This document shows positions 17,262-26,757 of a stretch of 64,000 bases of DNA, piece by piece. Each line of letters begins with the position of its first letter. The stretch's first letter is position 1. The notes below the pieces were generated by a model. It was not told where the DNA came from and did no database searches. It saw only the letters and a program-made list of their open reading frames with translations. The DNA comes from Ruminococcus sp. (GTDB lineage Bacteria; Bacillota; Clostridia; Oscillospirales; Acutalibacteraceae). The translations under genes and the position numbers were made by a program. The stretch covers positions 1-64,000 of the forward strand of contig JAFRDE010000012.1 in the NCBI GenBank assembly GCA_017403985.1. The letters run 5' to 3'.

Positions 17262-19786
17262 TACGCCGTCACCACACTGTTCGCTTTCTGCAGACCGAGC
17301 TTCTCGACCGCGTCCTCGCGCATCTTGTACTTGAGGATCTTGCCGGCGGCGTTCATCGGGAAGCTGTCGACAAAGTCGATATAGCGCGGCACCTTATGGC
17401 GCGCCATGTTCGCGGCGATATAGTCCTTCATCTCCTGCTCGGTCATATTCTCGCCCTCCTTGAGGATGATGCACGCCATGATCTCTTCACCGTAGTTTTC
17501 ATCGGGTACGCCGATGACCTGAACGTCGGATACCTTGGGATTGGTATAGATGAATTCCTCGATCTCCTTGGGGTAAATATTTTCACCGCCGCGGATGATC
17601 ATGTCTTTGAGTCGTCCGGTGATCTTATAATAACCGTCCTCGGTCTTGCAGGCGAGGTCGCCGGTATGGAGCCAGCCGTCCTTGTCGATGGCTTCGGCAG
17701 TCTCCTTGGGCATCTTGTAATAGCCCTTCATGATATTGTAGCCGCGCGCGAGGAATTCGCCGTTGACGTTGGGAGGGCACTCCTCCCCCGTCTCGGGATC
17801 GACAATCTTACACTCGATCTCAGGCAGTTCTTTTCCGACGGTGTTGACGCGCACTTCGATCGAATCCTCGGTTGAGCTCATGGTACAGCCGGGAGAAGCC
17901 TCGGTCTGACCGTAAACGATGGTGATCTCGGTCATGTGCATCTTGTCGACGACCTCGCGCATTTTATCGATCGGGCAGGGAGAACCCGCCATGATACCGG
18001 TACGCATGTAGGAGAAGTCGGTCTTAGGGAAGTCGGGATGCTCCAGCAGGGAGATAAACATCGTGGGAACGCCGTGGAAGGCGGTGATATGCTCGTTGTT
18101 GATACACGCAAGCGCGGGCTTCGGGCTGAAATACGGCAGCGGCAGAACGGTCGCGCCGTGTGTCATGGAGGCGGTCATCGCCAGCACCATGCCGAAGCAG
18201 TGGAACATCGGTACCTGGATCATCATGCGGTCGGCAGTGGACAGATCCATGCGGTCGCCGATATTCTTGCCGTTGTTGACGATATTGTAGTGGGTCAGCA
18301 TCACGCCCTTGGGGAAGCCGGTGGTGCCGGAGGTGTACTGCATATTGCAGACGTCGTCCTTGTCGACCGCCGCCGCCATGCGATAAACTTCGCTCTTCGG
18401 GGTCTTGGTGGCGTATTCCAAGGCTTTTTCCCATGTCAGACAGCCCTTCTGCTCAAAGCCGACGGTGATGACGTTGCGCAGGAACGGCAGACGCTTCGCG
18501 TGGAGCTGTTCGCCGTCCTTGACGTTTGCGAGCTCAGGACACAGGCGGGCGACGATCTCGCCGTAGCTGGTATCCTTCGCGCCCTCTGTGATGATCAGGG
18601 TATGGGTATCGCTCTGTTTAAGCAAATATTCAGCCTCATGGATCTTGTAGGCAGTGTTGACGGTGACCAGCACAGCGCCGAGCTTGACGGTCGCCCAGAA
18701 GGAGATATACCACTGGGGGACGTTGGAAGCCCAGACTGCGACGTGAGAGCCGGCTTTCACGCCTAAGGAGATCAGAACGCGGGCGAATTCATCCACGTCG
18801 TCGCGGAACTCGCTGTAGGTGCGGGTATAATCGAGCGAGGTGTATTTGAACGCTAACTGATCGGGGAATTCCTCCACCATGCGGTCGAGGACGTCAGAGA
18901 AGGTCGCGTCGATCAGCGTTTCCTTCTTCCATACGAACTTTCCGGTATGGCGGTTGTTCCAGTACAGCGCGGATTCATTCTTGGAGGTATCAGCGAACTG
19001 CTTCATGTAGCTGATAAACTGGGCGAAGATGATATCCATATCGTCGAGCTCAGGACACCACTTGGGATCCCACACCAGCGAGATAAAGCCGTCATAGTTG
19101 ACTGAGCGCAGCGCCTTCATGGTCTCGGTAATCGGAAGATTTCCCTCGCCGACCAAACGGTATTCGATACCGTCGATGGTCTCGACAGCATCGTTAAGAT
19201 GGACATGACGCACATACGCGCCGAGATTCGAGATGATCTTGGCGGGACTCTCGCCGACGGTGAAGTAGGCGGCGGACATATTCCACAGCGCCGCGACATA
19301 ATCGGACGCAAAATACTCCAGCGTATCGCGCAGCAACGCTGTGTCAGCGTACATTCCGCGCGTTTCGATCAACAGCGAGATCTTCTCCTTTTCCGCCTCG
19401 GGCAGGACGGACTCGATCAGACGCTTGGTGTTTTTGACAGCTAATTTAACGTCAAAATGCGTTTCCGCTCTCAGGCGGATATTGGGGATATGAAGGTTAG
19501 AGGCGATCTGTAAACAGCGGCTGATCTCGGCGATCGCCGCGTCGAACTGATCCTCGTCGGCAATATCGTTGATGACGTCGATGCAGGGGATCTTCAACCC
19601 GCGGTCGTATAACATCCGCATCGTCGCCGCGGCGGAGTAATCCTGAAAGACCCCGCTCTTTTCGGAGAATGCCGCGTTGTTGATATTATGAGGCTCAATG
19701 CCCTCGAATTTAAAGTATTCCGCAGCGTCGCAAAATTCTTCAAAAGAAATATCATGCCAGCCTTTGGTGGAAAATGAAAATTTCAT
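17261..19786 (-). CDS. Fusion: sugar-phosphate-isomerase-like TIM barrel + AMP-forming acyl-CoA synthetase
   Basis: The 841-residue protein joins two complete domains. Residues about 1-265 are a xylose-isomerase-like / AP endonuclease 2 TIM barrel (FSTKGWHDISFEEFCDAA at the start, then RLRAETHFD, LLIETRG and VHLNDAV blocks). Residues about 275-830 are an ANL-superfamily ligase with MQYTSGTTGFPKG (P-loop), YGQTEASPG, the HTGDLA aspartate motif and the C-terminal AAGKILKYKM lysine motif, so the ligase looks active. It activates some carboxylic acid to its CoA thioester. It is coupled by TAATG to the amidohydrolase and lies 205 bases after the LeuA-like gene behind a Leu-type T-box. I do not know another use of this fusion. 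Confidence 0.88.
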   Translation of the reverse strand: MKFSFSTKGWHDISFEEFCDAAEYFKFEGIEPHNINNAAFSEKSGVFQDYSAAATMRMLYDRGLKIPCIDVINDIADEDQFDAAIAEISRCLQIASNLHIPNIRLRAETHFDVKLAVKNTKRLIESVLPEAEKEKISLLIETRGMYADTALLRDTLEYFASDYVAALWNMSAAYFTVGESPAKIISNLGAYVRHVHLNDAVETIDGIEYRLVGEGNLPITETMKALRSVNYDGFISLVWDPKWCPELDDMDIIFAQFISYMKQFADTSKNESALYWNNRHTGKFVWKKETLIDATFSDVLDRMVEEFPDQLAFKYTSLDYTRTYSEFRDDVDEFARVLISLGVKAGSHVAVWASNVPQWYISFWATVKLGAVLVTVNTAYKIHEAEYLLKQSDTHTLIITEGAKDTSYGEIVARLCPELANVKDGEQLHAKRLPFLRNVITVGFEQKGCLTWEKALEYATKTPKSEVYRMAAAVDKDDVCNMQYTSGTTGFPKGVMLTHYNIVNNGKNIGDRMDLSTADRMMIQVPMFHCFGMVLAMTASMTHGATVLPLPYFSPKPALACINNEHITAFHGVPTMFISLLEHPDFPKTDFSYMRTGIMAGSPCPIDKMREVVDKMHMTEITIVYGQTEASPGCTMSSTEDSIEVRVNTVGKELPEIECKIVDPETGEECPPNVNGEFLARGYNIMKGYYKMPKETAEAIDKDGWLHTGDLACKTEDGYYKITGRLKDMIIRGGENIYPKEIEEFIYTNPKVSDVQVIGVPDENYGEEIMACIILKEGENMTEQEMKDYIAANMARHKVPRYIDFVDSFPMNAAGKILKYKMREDAVEKLGLQKANSVVTA

Positions 19787-19874
19787 CGGTAATCACATAC
19801 CTTTCAAATGTGTATAAACAAAAACAGTAACAGTGTCAATAATTACGTTTAATGTGAGAGATAGGTGCAGTCCC

Positions 19875-19975
19875 TTTTTGTGGGATTGCCACGTCGCTTT
19901 GCTCCTCGCAATGACAGCGAATCTTTGTGGGATTCCCACGTCGGGACTCTGTCCCTCCTCGGAATGACACAAGGA
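19875..19975. repeat. Two REP-like palindromic units
   Basis: Unit 1 contains GGGATTGCCACGTCGC...CCTCGCAATGACA and unit 2 contains GGGATTCCCACGTCGGG...CTCGGAATGACA. The ends of each unit are complementary, so each folds into a long imperfect hairpin. At least six related units lie elsewhere in the window. They sit between the LeuA-like gene and the fusion gene and could attenuate or process the mRNA. Confidence 0.75.
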
Positions 19976-19991
19976 AAAAGGCACGCGTACC

Positions 19992-21362
19992 TTAATCCTC
20001 TTCGTAAACGATCTTGTTGACCGCGCTGATGTACGCGCGGATGGACGCGCCGATAATATCCGTACTGAGACCGGTGCCGGAGTAAATGCGTCCGCCCACT
20101 CTCAGGCGTACCAGCGCGGAACCCATTGCTTCTTTCTCCTGTGTGACGGTCTGGATGGAGAAATCGTCAAGCTCAAAGCGTCTGCCGATGATCTGCTCGA
20201 TCGCGTGGAAAGCGGCGTCGATCGGACCGTCGCCGATCGCGATGCCCTGTACGGTCCTGCCTTCGCGGTTGAGTGAGATCTGCGCGGAGGAGCTGATGCG
20301 GTTGCCGCTGTTAATCACATAAGTCTCGAGATTGTAGGTCGAGGGAACCTGCAGCGCGACGGACGCGATGATCGCGTCGAGCTCCTTGATGCCGACATTT
20401 TTCTTGCGGGCGATACGCAGGAACTCCTCATATACCTTTTTGATATCCTCGTCGGACAGGTCGTAGCCTAACTTTTCGATGCTTTCGCGTACTGTGTCGA
20501 TGGTATCGGTGGCAGCCAAACGGATGCCGTCGTCCACGATCTCACGCGCGACGACATTCTGCGCCTTACCGCTGATGATCCACTCGATCTGGTCGATGGT
20601 GCGGTGGAGCTCGGTGGTACGGATATCGGCAGAAATACCGTAATTCTCGCGGATATCTTTGATCAGCGCGCCGAATTCTCGCAGCGGAGTTGCTTCGCCG
20701 CCGATCGAAGTCTTGACGCAGGCAGCGCCGTTCTTGACAGCCAATATCGCCGCCGCGGTAGCGACGCCGTTTTTATTATTGCACATCACGCCGACCGGTA
20801 CGTCGATATCCTCGGTCACTCTGATGACAAATGCCGCGAAATCATCGGGCAGGAGAATCGCCGCGTCGTCGCACAGCGTTACCTTGGAGGCTCCCGCCGC
20901 GACAGCGCAGCGGATGGCTTCTTTGAGGAAGGCTTCTTCAGCGCGGGTCGCGTCGACTGCGGAAAACTCTACGTCGTCACAGACGGTTTTTGCCTTCGCG
21001 ACCATCCGGCTGACGTAATCGCACATCTTATTCTGCTTCTTATGCAGCGTATATTCCATGATAGAAGCCGTCATCGGCAGCTCGACGCGGATACGCGGAC
21101 GCGCAGCCGTCGACAGCGCCTCAGCCGCGCGGTCGATCGCCTCGGGCGAAGAGGTCGCCGCTACGGAAAGGACCGAACCTTTCACAAAGGACGCCGCAGT
21201 ACGCACCAGCAGGCTGTCCGCCTTTGTCACGCCGATCTCGGGAAGCTCGATCGCGTCAACGCCGAGTCGCTCTAATTTACGCGCGATCTCCAGCTTCTGC
21301 TTGAAAGATAAAGTCGATTTCGCGTCGGATAACGTCGTTTCGGCAATTTTGATGTGATTCAT
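19992..21362 (-). CDS. LeuA/HMG-lyase-family protein with LeuA dimer-regulatory domain, metal site lost
   Basis: The 456-residue protein has the isopropylmalate/homocitrate synthase layout: an HMGL-like TIM barrel (residues about 1-270) and a C-terminal LeuA allosteric domain (about 330-455). Key catalytic positions differ. The usual TLRDGEQ box reads TLSDAKS, removing the catalytic Arg. The metal-binding HxHND box reads MCNNKNG, removing both His ligands. The GxGERAGN box is not recognisable. It is probably not a functional IPM synthase and may be a leucine-binding regulator or an altered lyase. A T-box leader (21523-21834) with apparent Leu specifier controls it. An AGGAGG site precedes ATG 21362. 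Confidence 0.82.
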   Translation of the reverse strand: MNHIKIAETTLSDAKSTLSFKQKLEIARKLERLGVDAIELPEIGVTKADSLLVRTAASFVKGSVLSVAATSSPEAIDRAAEALSTAARPRIRVELPMTASIMEYTLHKKQNKMCDYVSRMVAKAKTVCDDVEFSAVDATRAEEAFLKEAIRCAVAAGASKVTLCDDAAILLPDDFAAFVIRVTEDIDVPVGVMCNNKNGVATAAAILAVKNGAACVKTSIGGEATPLREFGALIKDIRENYGISADIRTTELHRTIDQIEWIISGKAQNVVAREIVDDGIRLAATDTIDTVRESIEKLGYDLSDEDIKKVYEEFLRIARKKNVGIKELDAIIASVALQVPSTYNLETYVINSGNRISSSAQISLNREGRTVQGIAIGDGPIDAAFHAIEQIIGRRFELDDFSIQTVTQEKEAMGSALVRLRVGGRIYSGTGLSTDIIGASIRAYISAVNKIVYEED

Positions 21363-21416
21363 AGTATGATTCCTCCTAAGTTGATAGAAGATATTAAGTA
21401 TTATTGCTAAGGAAAC

Positions 21417-21525
21417 AAGTGACCGGTGACAAGTTAATAGGGTCGCTTCGCTCCGATTTGATTTTTCGGGTGCGGGCAGCGCCCGCCATCAACCATTCAC
21501 CATTCACCGTTCACCATTCACCAAA
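21417..21525. repeat. Composite repeat with heptamer arms between T-box terminator and LeuA-like gene
   Basis: The left arm has AAGTGACCGGTGACAAG and the right arm has three CATTCACC/GTTCACC units. The core contains GGGTGCGGGCAGCGCCCGCC. It lies inside the transcribed leader, after the T-box terminator and before the ribosome site. Confidence 0.65.
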
Positions 21526-21834
21526 AAATAAATCCCCGAGGTTCTAAAACCTCAGGGACGAATTTACTTCGCGGTACCACCCTGCTTGCCGTATAATACG
21601 GCCGCTCACCGGGCTCTGACAAGCCCTCTGCCATGATAACGGGACAATCCGGAAACACCTACTGGCAACTGCCATACGCGTAAAAAACGCGCACGCGCGT
21701 TCGGCGTTTCTGCTCCGAAATGAGACTCGCTATTACTTCCTAACCGTCTCACACCAACCGGCGGCTCTCTGAAAAGGGATGCTGTAAAAGCGATAATTTC
21801 TTCAACGCATTTAGCGGTTATTTTGCTGTTTAGT
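21523..21834 (-). promoter_or_regulatory. T-box riboswitch, apparent leucine specifier (CTC)
   Basis: On the minus strand the leader holds Stem I (AGAGAGCCGCC...GGTG), the distal CGGAGC element, the T-box AGGGTGGTACCGCG (21571-21584) and a terminator hairpin (about 21531-21556) ending in a T-rich tail. I place the specifier as CTC, 6 nt before GAGC at the position where it occurs in compact Ile/Gly T-boxes. CTC also lies at the end of a possible TGAGAC/GTCTCA stem, so the reading needs folding. T-boxes let uncharged tRNA stop termination, so low leucine charging would switch on the LeuA-like gene and perhaps the fusion gene. Confidence 0.85.
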
Positions 21835-21863
21835 AATATAGCACAAGAGAAAGCAATTGTCAA
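21835..21863 (-). promoter_or_regulatory. Sigma-A promoter of the Leu T-box unit
   Basis: Minus-strand TTGACA (21858-21863) and TATATT (21835-21840) are 17 bases apart, directly ahead of Stem I. Confidence 0.85.
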
Positions 21864-21957
21864 GCGCTTTAGTGTGTGAAAAGTTCCTTTTGTTTCAACT
21901 GACAAGGGAAGGATTATGCGTATGGATAATTATGGTGTTTTTGACAATGCCGTACTC

Positions 21958-22000
21958 CGATTTTTGGGATTGCCGCGCTCTAACGCGCTTGCAACGACAT
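21958..22000. repeat. REP-like palindromic unit
   Basis: A diverged copy (TTGGGATTGCCGCGCTCTA...GCTTGCAACGACA) of the repeat also seen at 19875, 23231 and 31904. It lies downstream of ilvE. Confidence 0.6.
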
Positions 22001-22053
22001 CATCCGATAGAAAAACGGCAGGGTCTCCCCTGCCGTCGTCATATCTTATTCAA

Positions 22054-23118
22054 TTAAACCTCAACGGTCCAGCCGTACTTGTCCTCGATCTCGCCCCACT
22101 GGATACCGGTAACGGTATCGTAGAGGTGCTGGGACAGCTCGCCGATCTCGTTGTTGTTGACGGTGTACTTGTGCTCCTTGTAACACAGCTCGCCGATCGG
22201 AGAGATGACCGCCGCGGTACCGCAGCCCCATGCCTCTTCGAGAGTGCCGTCGGTCATCGCCTGAGCAAGCTCCTCAACGGGCAACAGGCGCTCGTTGATG
22301 TTGTAGCCCTCGTCCTTCAAAAGCTCGATGCAGGACTTTCTGGTGATACCGGGCAGGATGGAACCGGTCAGCTTGGGGGTGACGATCTCATCGCCGATCT
22401 TGAACATAACGTTCATCGCGCCGACTTCCTCGATGTACTTGCGCTCAACGCCGTCGAGCCACAGAACCTGAGAATAGCCCATCTGCTCGGCGCGCTCGCC
22501 TGCACGGTTGGAAGCGGCGTAGTTGCCGCCGCACTTCGCGTAGCCGGTACCGCCGCGCACCGCGCGGACGTCCTGATCCTCGATCATGATCTTGACCGGG
22601 TTCAGACCTTCTTTATAGTAGGAACCGACCGGAGAAGCGATGATCAGGAACTCTGCATGATGTACCGCGTGAACGCCGAGGCTCTCGTCGTCGCCGAACA
22701 TGAACGGACGCAGATACAGGGAGGTACCCTTATCGGCGGGAGTCCAATCCTGCTCCAAACGAACGAACTCGAGCAGCGCCTGCATCGCGTCGTCCTCAGG
22801 CATCTCAGGCAGGCAAAGACGCTCGGCGGAATTGTTCATACGGCGGATGTTTTCGATCGGTCTGAAAAGCTGTACCTTACCGTCGGCACGGCGATATGCC
22901 TTCAGGCCCTCAAAAATCTCAGAGCCGTAATGCAGTACGGTGGAAGCAGGATGGATGGAAAGGCGCTCGAAAGGAACGATGCGGGCGTCATGCCAGCCCT
23001 GATCCTTATCCCATGTCCAGCGGAACATGTGATCGGTAAAAATCTTGCCGAAGCCGAGGGTGGAGGTATCGGTGGGCTTTGCCTTCGGATTCGGGTTTAA
23101 GGTAACTTTGATATCCAT
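22054..23118 (-). CDS. ilvE: Branched-chain amino acid aminotransferase
   Basis: The 354-residue protein has the fold-type IV PLP aminotransferase pattern of the longer IlvE type: HYGSEIFEGLKAYR near residue 80, KCGGNYAAS with the PLP lysine in this block, VMFKIGD and the LPGITRKS phosphate-binding segment. It interconverts leucine, isoleucine and valine with their 2-oxoacids using glutamate/2-oxoglutarate. It is downstream of the VOR subunits on the same strand, with about 200 bases of REP repeats between. Together they can carry a branched 2-oxoacid to or from the amino acid. An AAGGAG site precedes ATG 23118. Confidence 0.95.
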   Translation of the reverse strand: MDIKVTLNPNPKAKPTDTSTLGFGKIFTDHMFRWTWDKDQGWHDARIVPFERLSIHPASTVLHYGSEIFEGLKAYRRADGKVQLFRPIENIRRMNNSAERLCLPEMPEDDAMQALLEFVRLEQDWTPADKGTSLYLRPFMFGDDESLGVHAVHHAEFLIIASPVGSYYKEGLNPVKIMIEDQDVRAVRGGTGYAKCGGNYAASNRAGERAEQMGYSQVLWLDGVERKYIEEVGAMNVMFKIGDEIVTPKLTGSILPGITRKSCIELLKDEGYNINERLLPVEELAQAMTDGTLEEAWGCGTAAVISPIGELCYKEHKYTVNNNEIGELSQHLYDTVTGIQWGEIEDKYGWTVEV

Positions 23119-23146
23119 AATTATCTACTCCTTTACAGTATCAATT

Positions 23147-23316
23147 GTCATTCCGAGGAGGGCACAGCCCGACGTGGGAATCCCCCTGTGACTGAAACCG
23201 TTCACAATAACAGAAATATTGATTCTCTCTTTGTGGGATTGCCGCGCCCTAAAGGGCTCGCAATGACAGCGTGTAATTGTAGGATTGCCACGGGCTAAAG
23301 CCCTCGTAATGACATT
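23147..23316. repeat. Three REP-like palindromic units between VOR and ilvE
   Basis: Units at 23147-23190 (opposite orientation: GTCATTCCGAGGAGGGC...GTGGGAATCC), 23231-23275 (GGGATTGCCGCGCCCTA...GCTCGCAATGACA) and 23279-23316 (GGATTGCCACGGGCTA...CCCTCGTAATGACA). Each folds on itself. No gene is seen in this gap. Confidence 0.75.
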
Positions 23317-23325
23317 TTTATCTAA

Positions 23326-23861
23326 TTATTCAAACTCCGCGCCCATCTGGATCGCCTTGAAGTTGACGTCCTTCATGTTGGCGCGCTTGGCGGAGATGAC
23401 CTTATCTAAAGCGGCACGGATGCCCTCGTCGGTATAGTCGCCGGTCTCTTTGAGGAGCTTGCCGACGATGATCATGTTGGCGAGATTGCCGAGCTTTTCA
23501 TCGGAAGCCATCTTGGTCGCCGGAATATAGAATACAGTCACGTCGTCGCGCTCGACCTTGCGCTCGATCAGCGTAGAATCCGCGAAGATCATGCCGCCGG
23601 GCTTGACCTTACTCTCGAATCTGTCTAAGGACGGCAGATTCATGGCGACGAGGATATCGGGATTAGAAACGATCGGGGAACCGACGGGTGTGTCGGATAC
23701 GATAACGGAGCAGGAAGCGGTACCGCCGCGCATCTCGGGACCGTAGGAGGGCAGCCAGCTTACCTGCTTATCCTCGATCAGACCTTTGTAGGCGATGAAC
23801 TTGCCGGCGAAAAGGATACCCTGACCGCCGAAGCCGGAGAACAACATATTTTTAGCACTCA

Positions 23862-23862
<1 letters not shown>
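23326..23862 (-). CDS. 2-oxoacid:ferredoxin oxidoreductase, gamma subunit
   Basis: The 178-residue protein starts MSAKNMLFSGFGGQGILFAGK, the glycine-rich start of the POR/KOR/VOR gamma domain, and keeps the SWLPSYGPEMRGGTASC block for contacts with the partner subunits. In the complex it takes part in CoA-dependent oxidative decarboxylation (or reductive carboxylation) of a 2-oxoacid. Its ATG overlaps the end of the beta subunit gene, so it is translationally coupled. It is the last gene of the ferredoxin-alpha-beta-gamma operon. Confidence 0.93.
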
Positions 23863-24619
<757 letters not shown>

Positions 24620-24620
<1 letters not shown>

Positions 24621-25684
24621 TACGCAATACCTCCGTTTACTTCTTTGATCGCGTTCAGCACCTGTTCCGGGTCGGGGATCATACCGCCGGCGCGGTTGCA
24701 CAGGGAAACGGGACACTTGGATTCAATCGCGAGCTGAACGTCCTCGATCATCTGACCCATGTTCAGCTCGACGGAAATGAACGCCTTCGCGTGCTCGGCA
24801 GCCTTCTTGAAGGGCGCCTTCGGGAACGGCCAGAGGGTGATCGGACGGATCAGACCGACCTTGATGCCGAGCTTTCTCGCCTCGTCTACAGCGTTCTTGG
24901 AAACGCGCGCGGCAATACCGAAAGCGGCGATGACGATATCGGCGTCCTCAACCTTGTACTCTTCATACATGGTCTCGTTCTCTTCGATGACCTTATAGCG
25001 GTCATAACGCTTGAAATTGAGCTCCTCTAATTCCTCGGGAACCAGAGAGAGAGAGTTGACGATGTTATGCTCGCGCTCGAGCTTGGTGCCGGTGGTCGCC
25101 CACGGCTTTTCGGGAGCGGGCTTGACCTCGAGGTCTTCGATGGATACGGGCTCCATCATCTGACCCATGGTACCGTCGGCAAGGACCATAGCGGTCACGC
25201 GGTATTGATCGGCGAGTTCAAAACCCTTGACGGTCAGCTCAGCCATTTCCTGTACGGAAGCGGGAGCGAGAACGATCATGTGATAGTCGCCGTGGCCGCC
25301 GCCGCGGGTAGACTGGAAGTAGTCGGACTGGGAAGGCTGGATGCCGCCGAGACCCGGGCCGCCGCGCTGTACGTTAACAACCAGAGCGGGAAGATCGGAG
25401 CCGGCTAAGTAGGAGATACCCTCGCCCTTCAGCGATACGCCGGGAGAGGAAGAAGAGGTCATGACTCTTTTACCTGCCGAGGCGACGCCGTAGACCATGT
25501 TGATCGCGGCGATCTCGGACTCCGCCTGCAGGAAGGTACCGCCGATCTTCGGCATGACCTTCGCCATGTAAGCGGCAATCTCGGTCTGAGGGGTGATCGG
25601 ATAACCGAAGTAATGCAGACAGCCCGCCTTGATCGCGGCTGCGGCGATGGCTTCGTTACCCTTCATCAAAATCTTATCTGCCAT
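24620..25684 (-). CDS. vorB: 2-oxoacid:ferredoxin oxidoreductase, alpha subunit (VorB-like, 3-methyl-2-oxobutanoate)
   Basis: The 354-residue protein is the pyruvate/2-oxoacid:ferredoxin oxidoreductase alpha subunit, with GNEAIAAAAIKAGC, GYPITPQTEI, QAESEIAAINM and TSSSSPGVSL blocks. The overall sequence is of the type usually named VorB. The four-subunit form with a separate small ferredoxin and the neighbouring ilvE both point to branched-chain 2-oxoacids, but substrate choice among 2-oxoacids cannot be fixed from sequence. It begins 9 bases after the ferredoxin gene and couples to the beta subunit by TAATG. Confidence 0.92.
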
Positions 25685-25693
25685 GTTTTTTCA

Positions 25694-25906
25694 TCACCTT
25701 TCTACCTTAATGATACAGTCGGGGCACATCATATAGCAGGATGCGCAGCCGATACATTCACTCATATCGGTGCACTCTACGGGATGGTGACCCTTCTTGT
25801 TGATCTTGTCTGTGGCGATACGCAGGATGCCCTTGGGGCAGGCGTCCACACACAGCGCGCAACCTTTACAGTTGTCGGTCTTGAATGTCAGTTTTGCCAT
25901 ATACAT
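25694..25906 (-). CDS. 2 x [4Fe-4S] ferredoxin-like delta subunit of the 2-oxoacid oxidoreductase
   Basis: The 70-residue protein has two clusters of Cys spaced as CxxCxxCxxxCP: CKGCALCVDACPKG and CIGCASCYMMCPD. It passes electrons between the TPP site and external ferredoxin. It is the first subunit gene in the operon, 16 bases after the P-loop ATPase gene. Confidence 0.95.
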   Translation of the reverse strand: MYMAKLTFKTDNCKGCALCVDACPKGILRIATDKINKKGHHPVECTDMSECIGCASCYMMCPDCIIKVER

Positions 25907-25922
25907 TTTCCCTTCTTCTTAT

Positions 25923-26585
25923 TTATATCGGTTTCGCTTGAAGATGCAAGCGGAATAATGGGTTGATTTGATCTTTCAATTCATCATAGAGGCGATTCTC
26001 GACGGTGGTAAGCACCAACGGTAATCCTGACAGCTCGCAGACTGCTTTCGCATAGTCGGCGGAGCCGAGAACATCCTTTGCGGAGGTCTCCCCCGCCAAG
26101 TTTGAATTGTTAATGATGCCGGTGAACGGGATACCGCACGCCGCTTCGATCTCGCGCATGACCTCGATAGTCGACGGCGCGTCGGGCGTCAGGGGGCGGA
26201 ACTTGTTCACCACCATCAGCATTTCATAGTCATCTTCGGCAAGGATCGCGTCGCGCAGTCTGCCGAGAGCATAGGCTCCCCTGTCGTCGCCGCCGATATC
26301 CATGATCACGGAGAGACTTTTGTCGTCGGTGATGGAATACAGGTCGGCAGGCATGGACGGCAGATCGACGTTGGAGGACGCGAACTCGGAGCAGATCAGG
26401 CGGATACCGTGTGCTTTGAATTCATCCTCGCTGTCCTTGGAGCGGAAATAGGGATTGACGATATCGAGGTCGGCGATGGCGACGTTATCGCGCTGAGAAG
26501 CGAGATCAAGCGCCATGTTGACAGCGATGTTGGTCTTTCCCGAGCCGTAGTGACCGCAGAGGATGGTTAATCTCTTATATAACAT
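25923..26585 (-). CDS. ParA/MinD/CobQ-type P-loop ATP-binding protein
   Basis: The 220-residue protein has a deviant Walker A, GHYGSGKTN, at residues about 9-17, then VAIADLDIVNPYF (Walker A' aspartate region) and VIMDIGGDD (Walker B). This is the SIMIBI class used for metal-cluster assembly or partitioning. An in-frame extension to 26669 runs into repeat sequence. The ATG at 26585 gives MLYKRLTILCGHYGSGKT with a natural start, so I chose it. Its place just ahead of the ferredoxin/VOR genes suggests a maturation role for an Fe-S enzyme. This is inference. Confidence 0.8.
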   Translation of the reverse strand: MLYKRLTILCGHYGSGKTNIAVNMALDLASQRDNVAIADLDIVNPYFRSKDSEDEFKAHGIRLICSEFASSNVDLPSMPADLYSITDDKSLSVIMDIGGDDRGAYALGRLRDAILAEDDYEMLMVVNKFRPLTPDAPSTIEVMREIEAACGIPFTGIINNSNLAGETSAKDVLGSADYAKAVCELSGLPLVLTTVENRLYDELKDQINPLFRLHLQAKPI

Positions 26586-26595
26586 AGTAAACTTA

Positions 26596-26757
26596 TCCTT
26601 CGATATAATACACTGAAAAATGAATACTGAAAACTTAAAACTGAAAAATGTTGGGTGGGACACCCACACCCGTTTTAAATTCTACCAATCCAAAACGCGA
26701 GAGCGTTTCCCAATATTATTCATTATTCAGTCTTCAGTCTTCAATTTTCAGTATCAT
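26596..26757. repeat. Composite repeat with ACTGAAAA/TTTTCAGT arms and shared GC core
   Basis: The left arm (ATGAATACTGAAAACTTAAA) and right arm (TTCAGTCTTCAGTCTTCAAT) are inverted relative to one another. The core GGGTGGGACACCCACACCCG ... AACGCGAGAGCGTTTCCC is nearly the same as at 3634-3829, while the arms differ. The right arm ends at the stop codon of the next gene. Confidence 0.75.

Noticed and set aside
21856-22057. 66-residue plus-strand frame across the T-box promoter and a REP unit
   Set aside because: It is covered by the promoter region and a REP-like repeat and lacks coding character.
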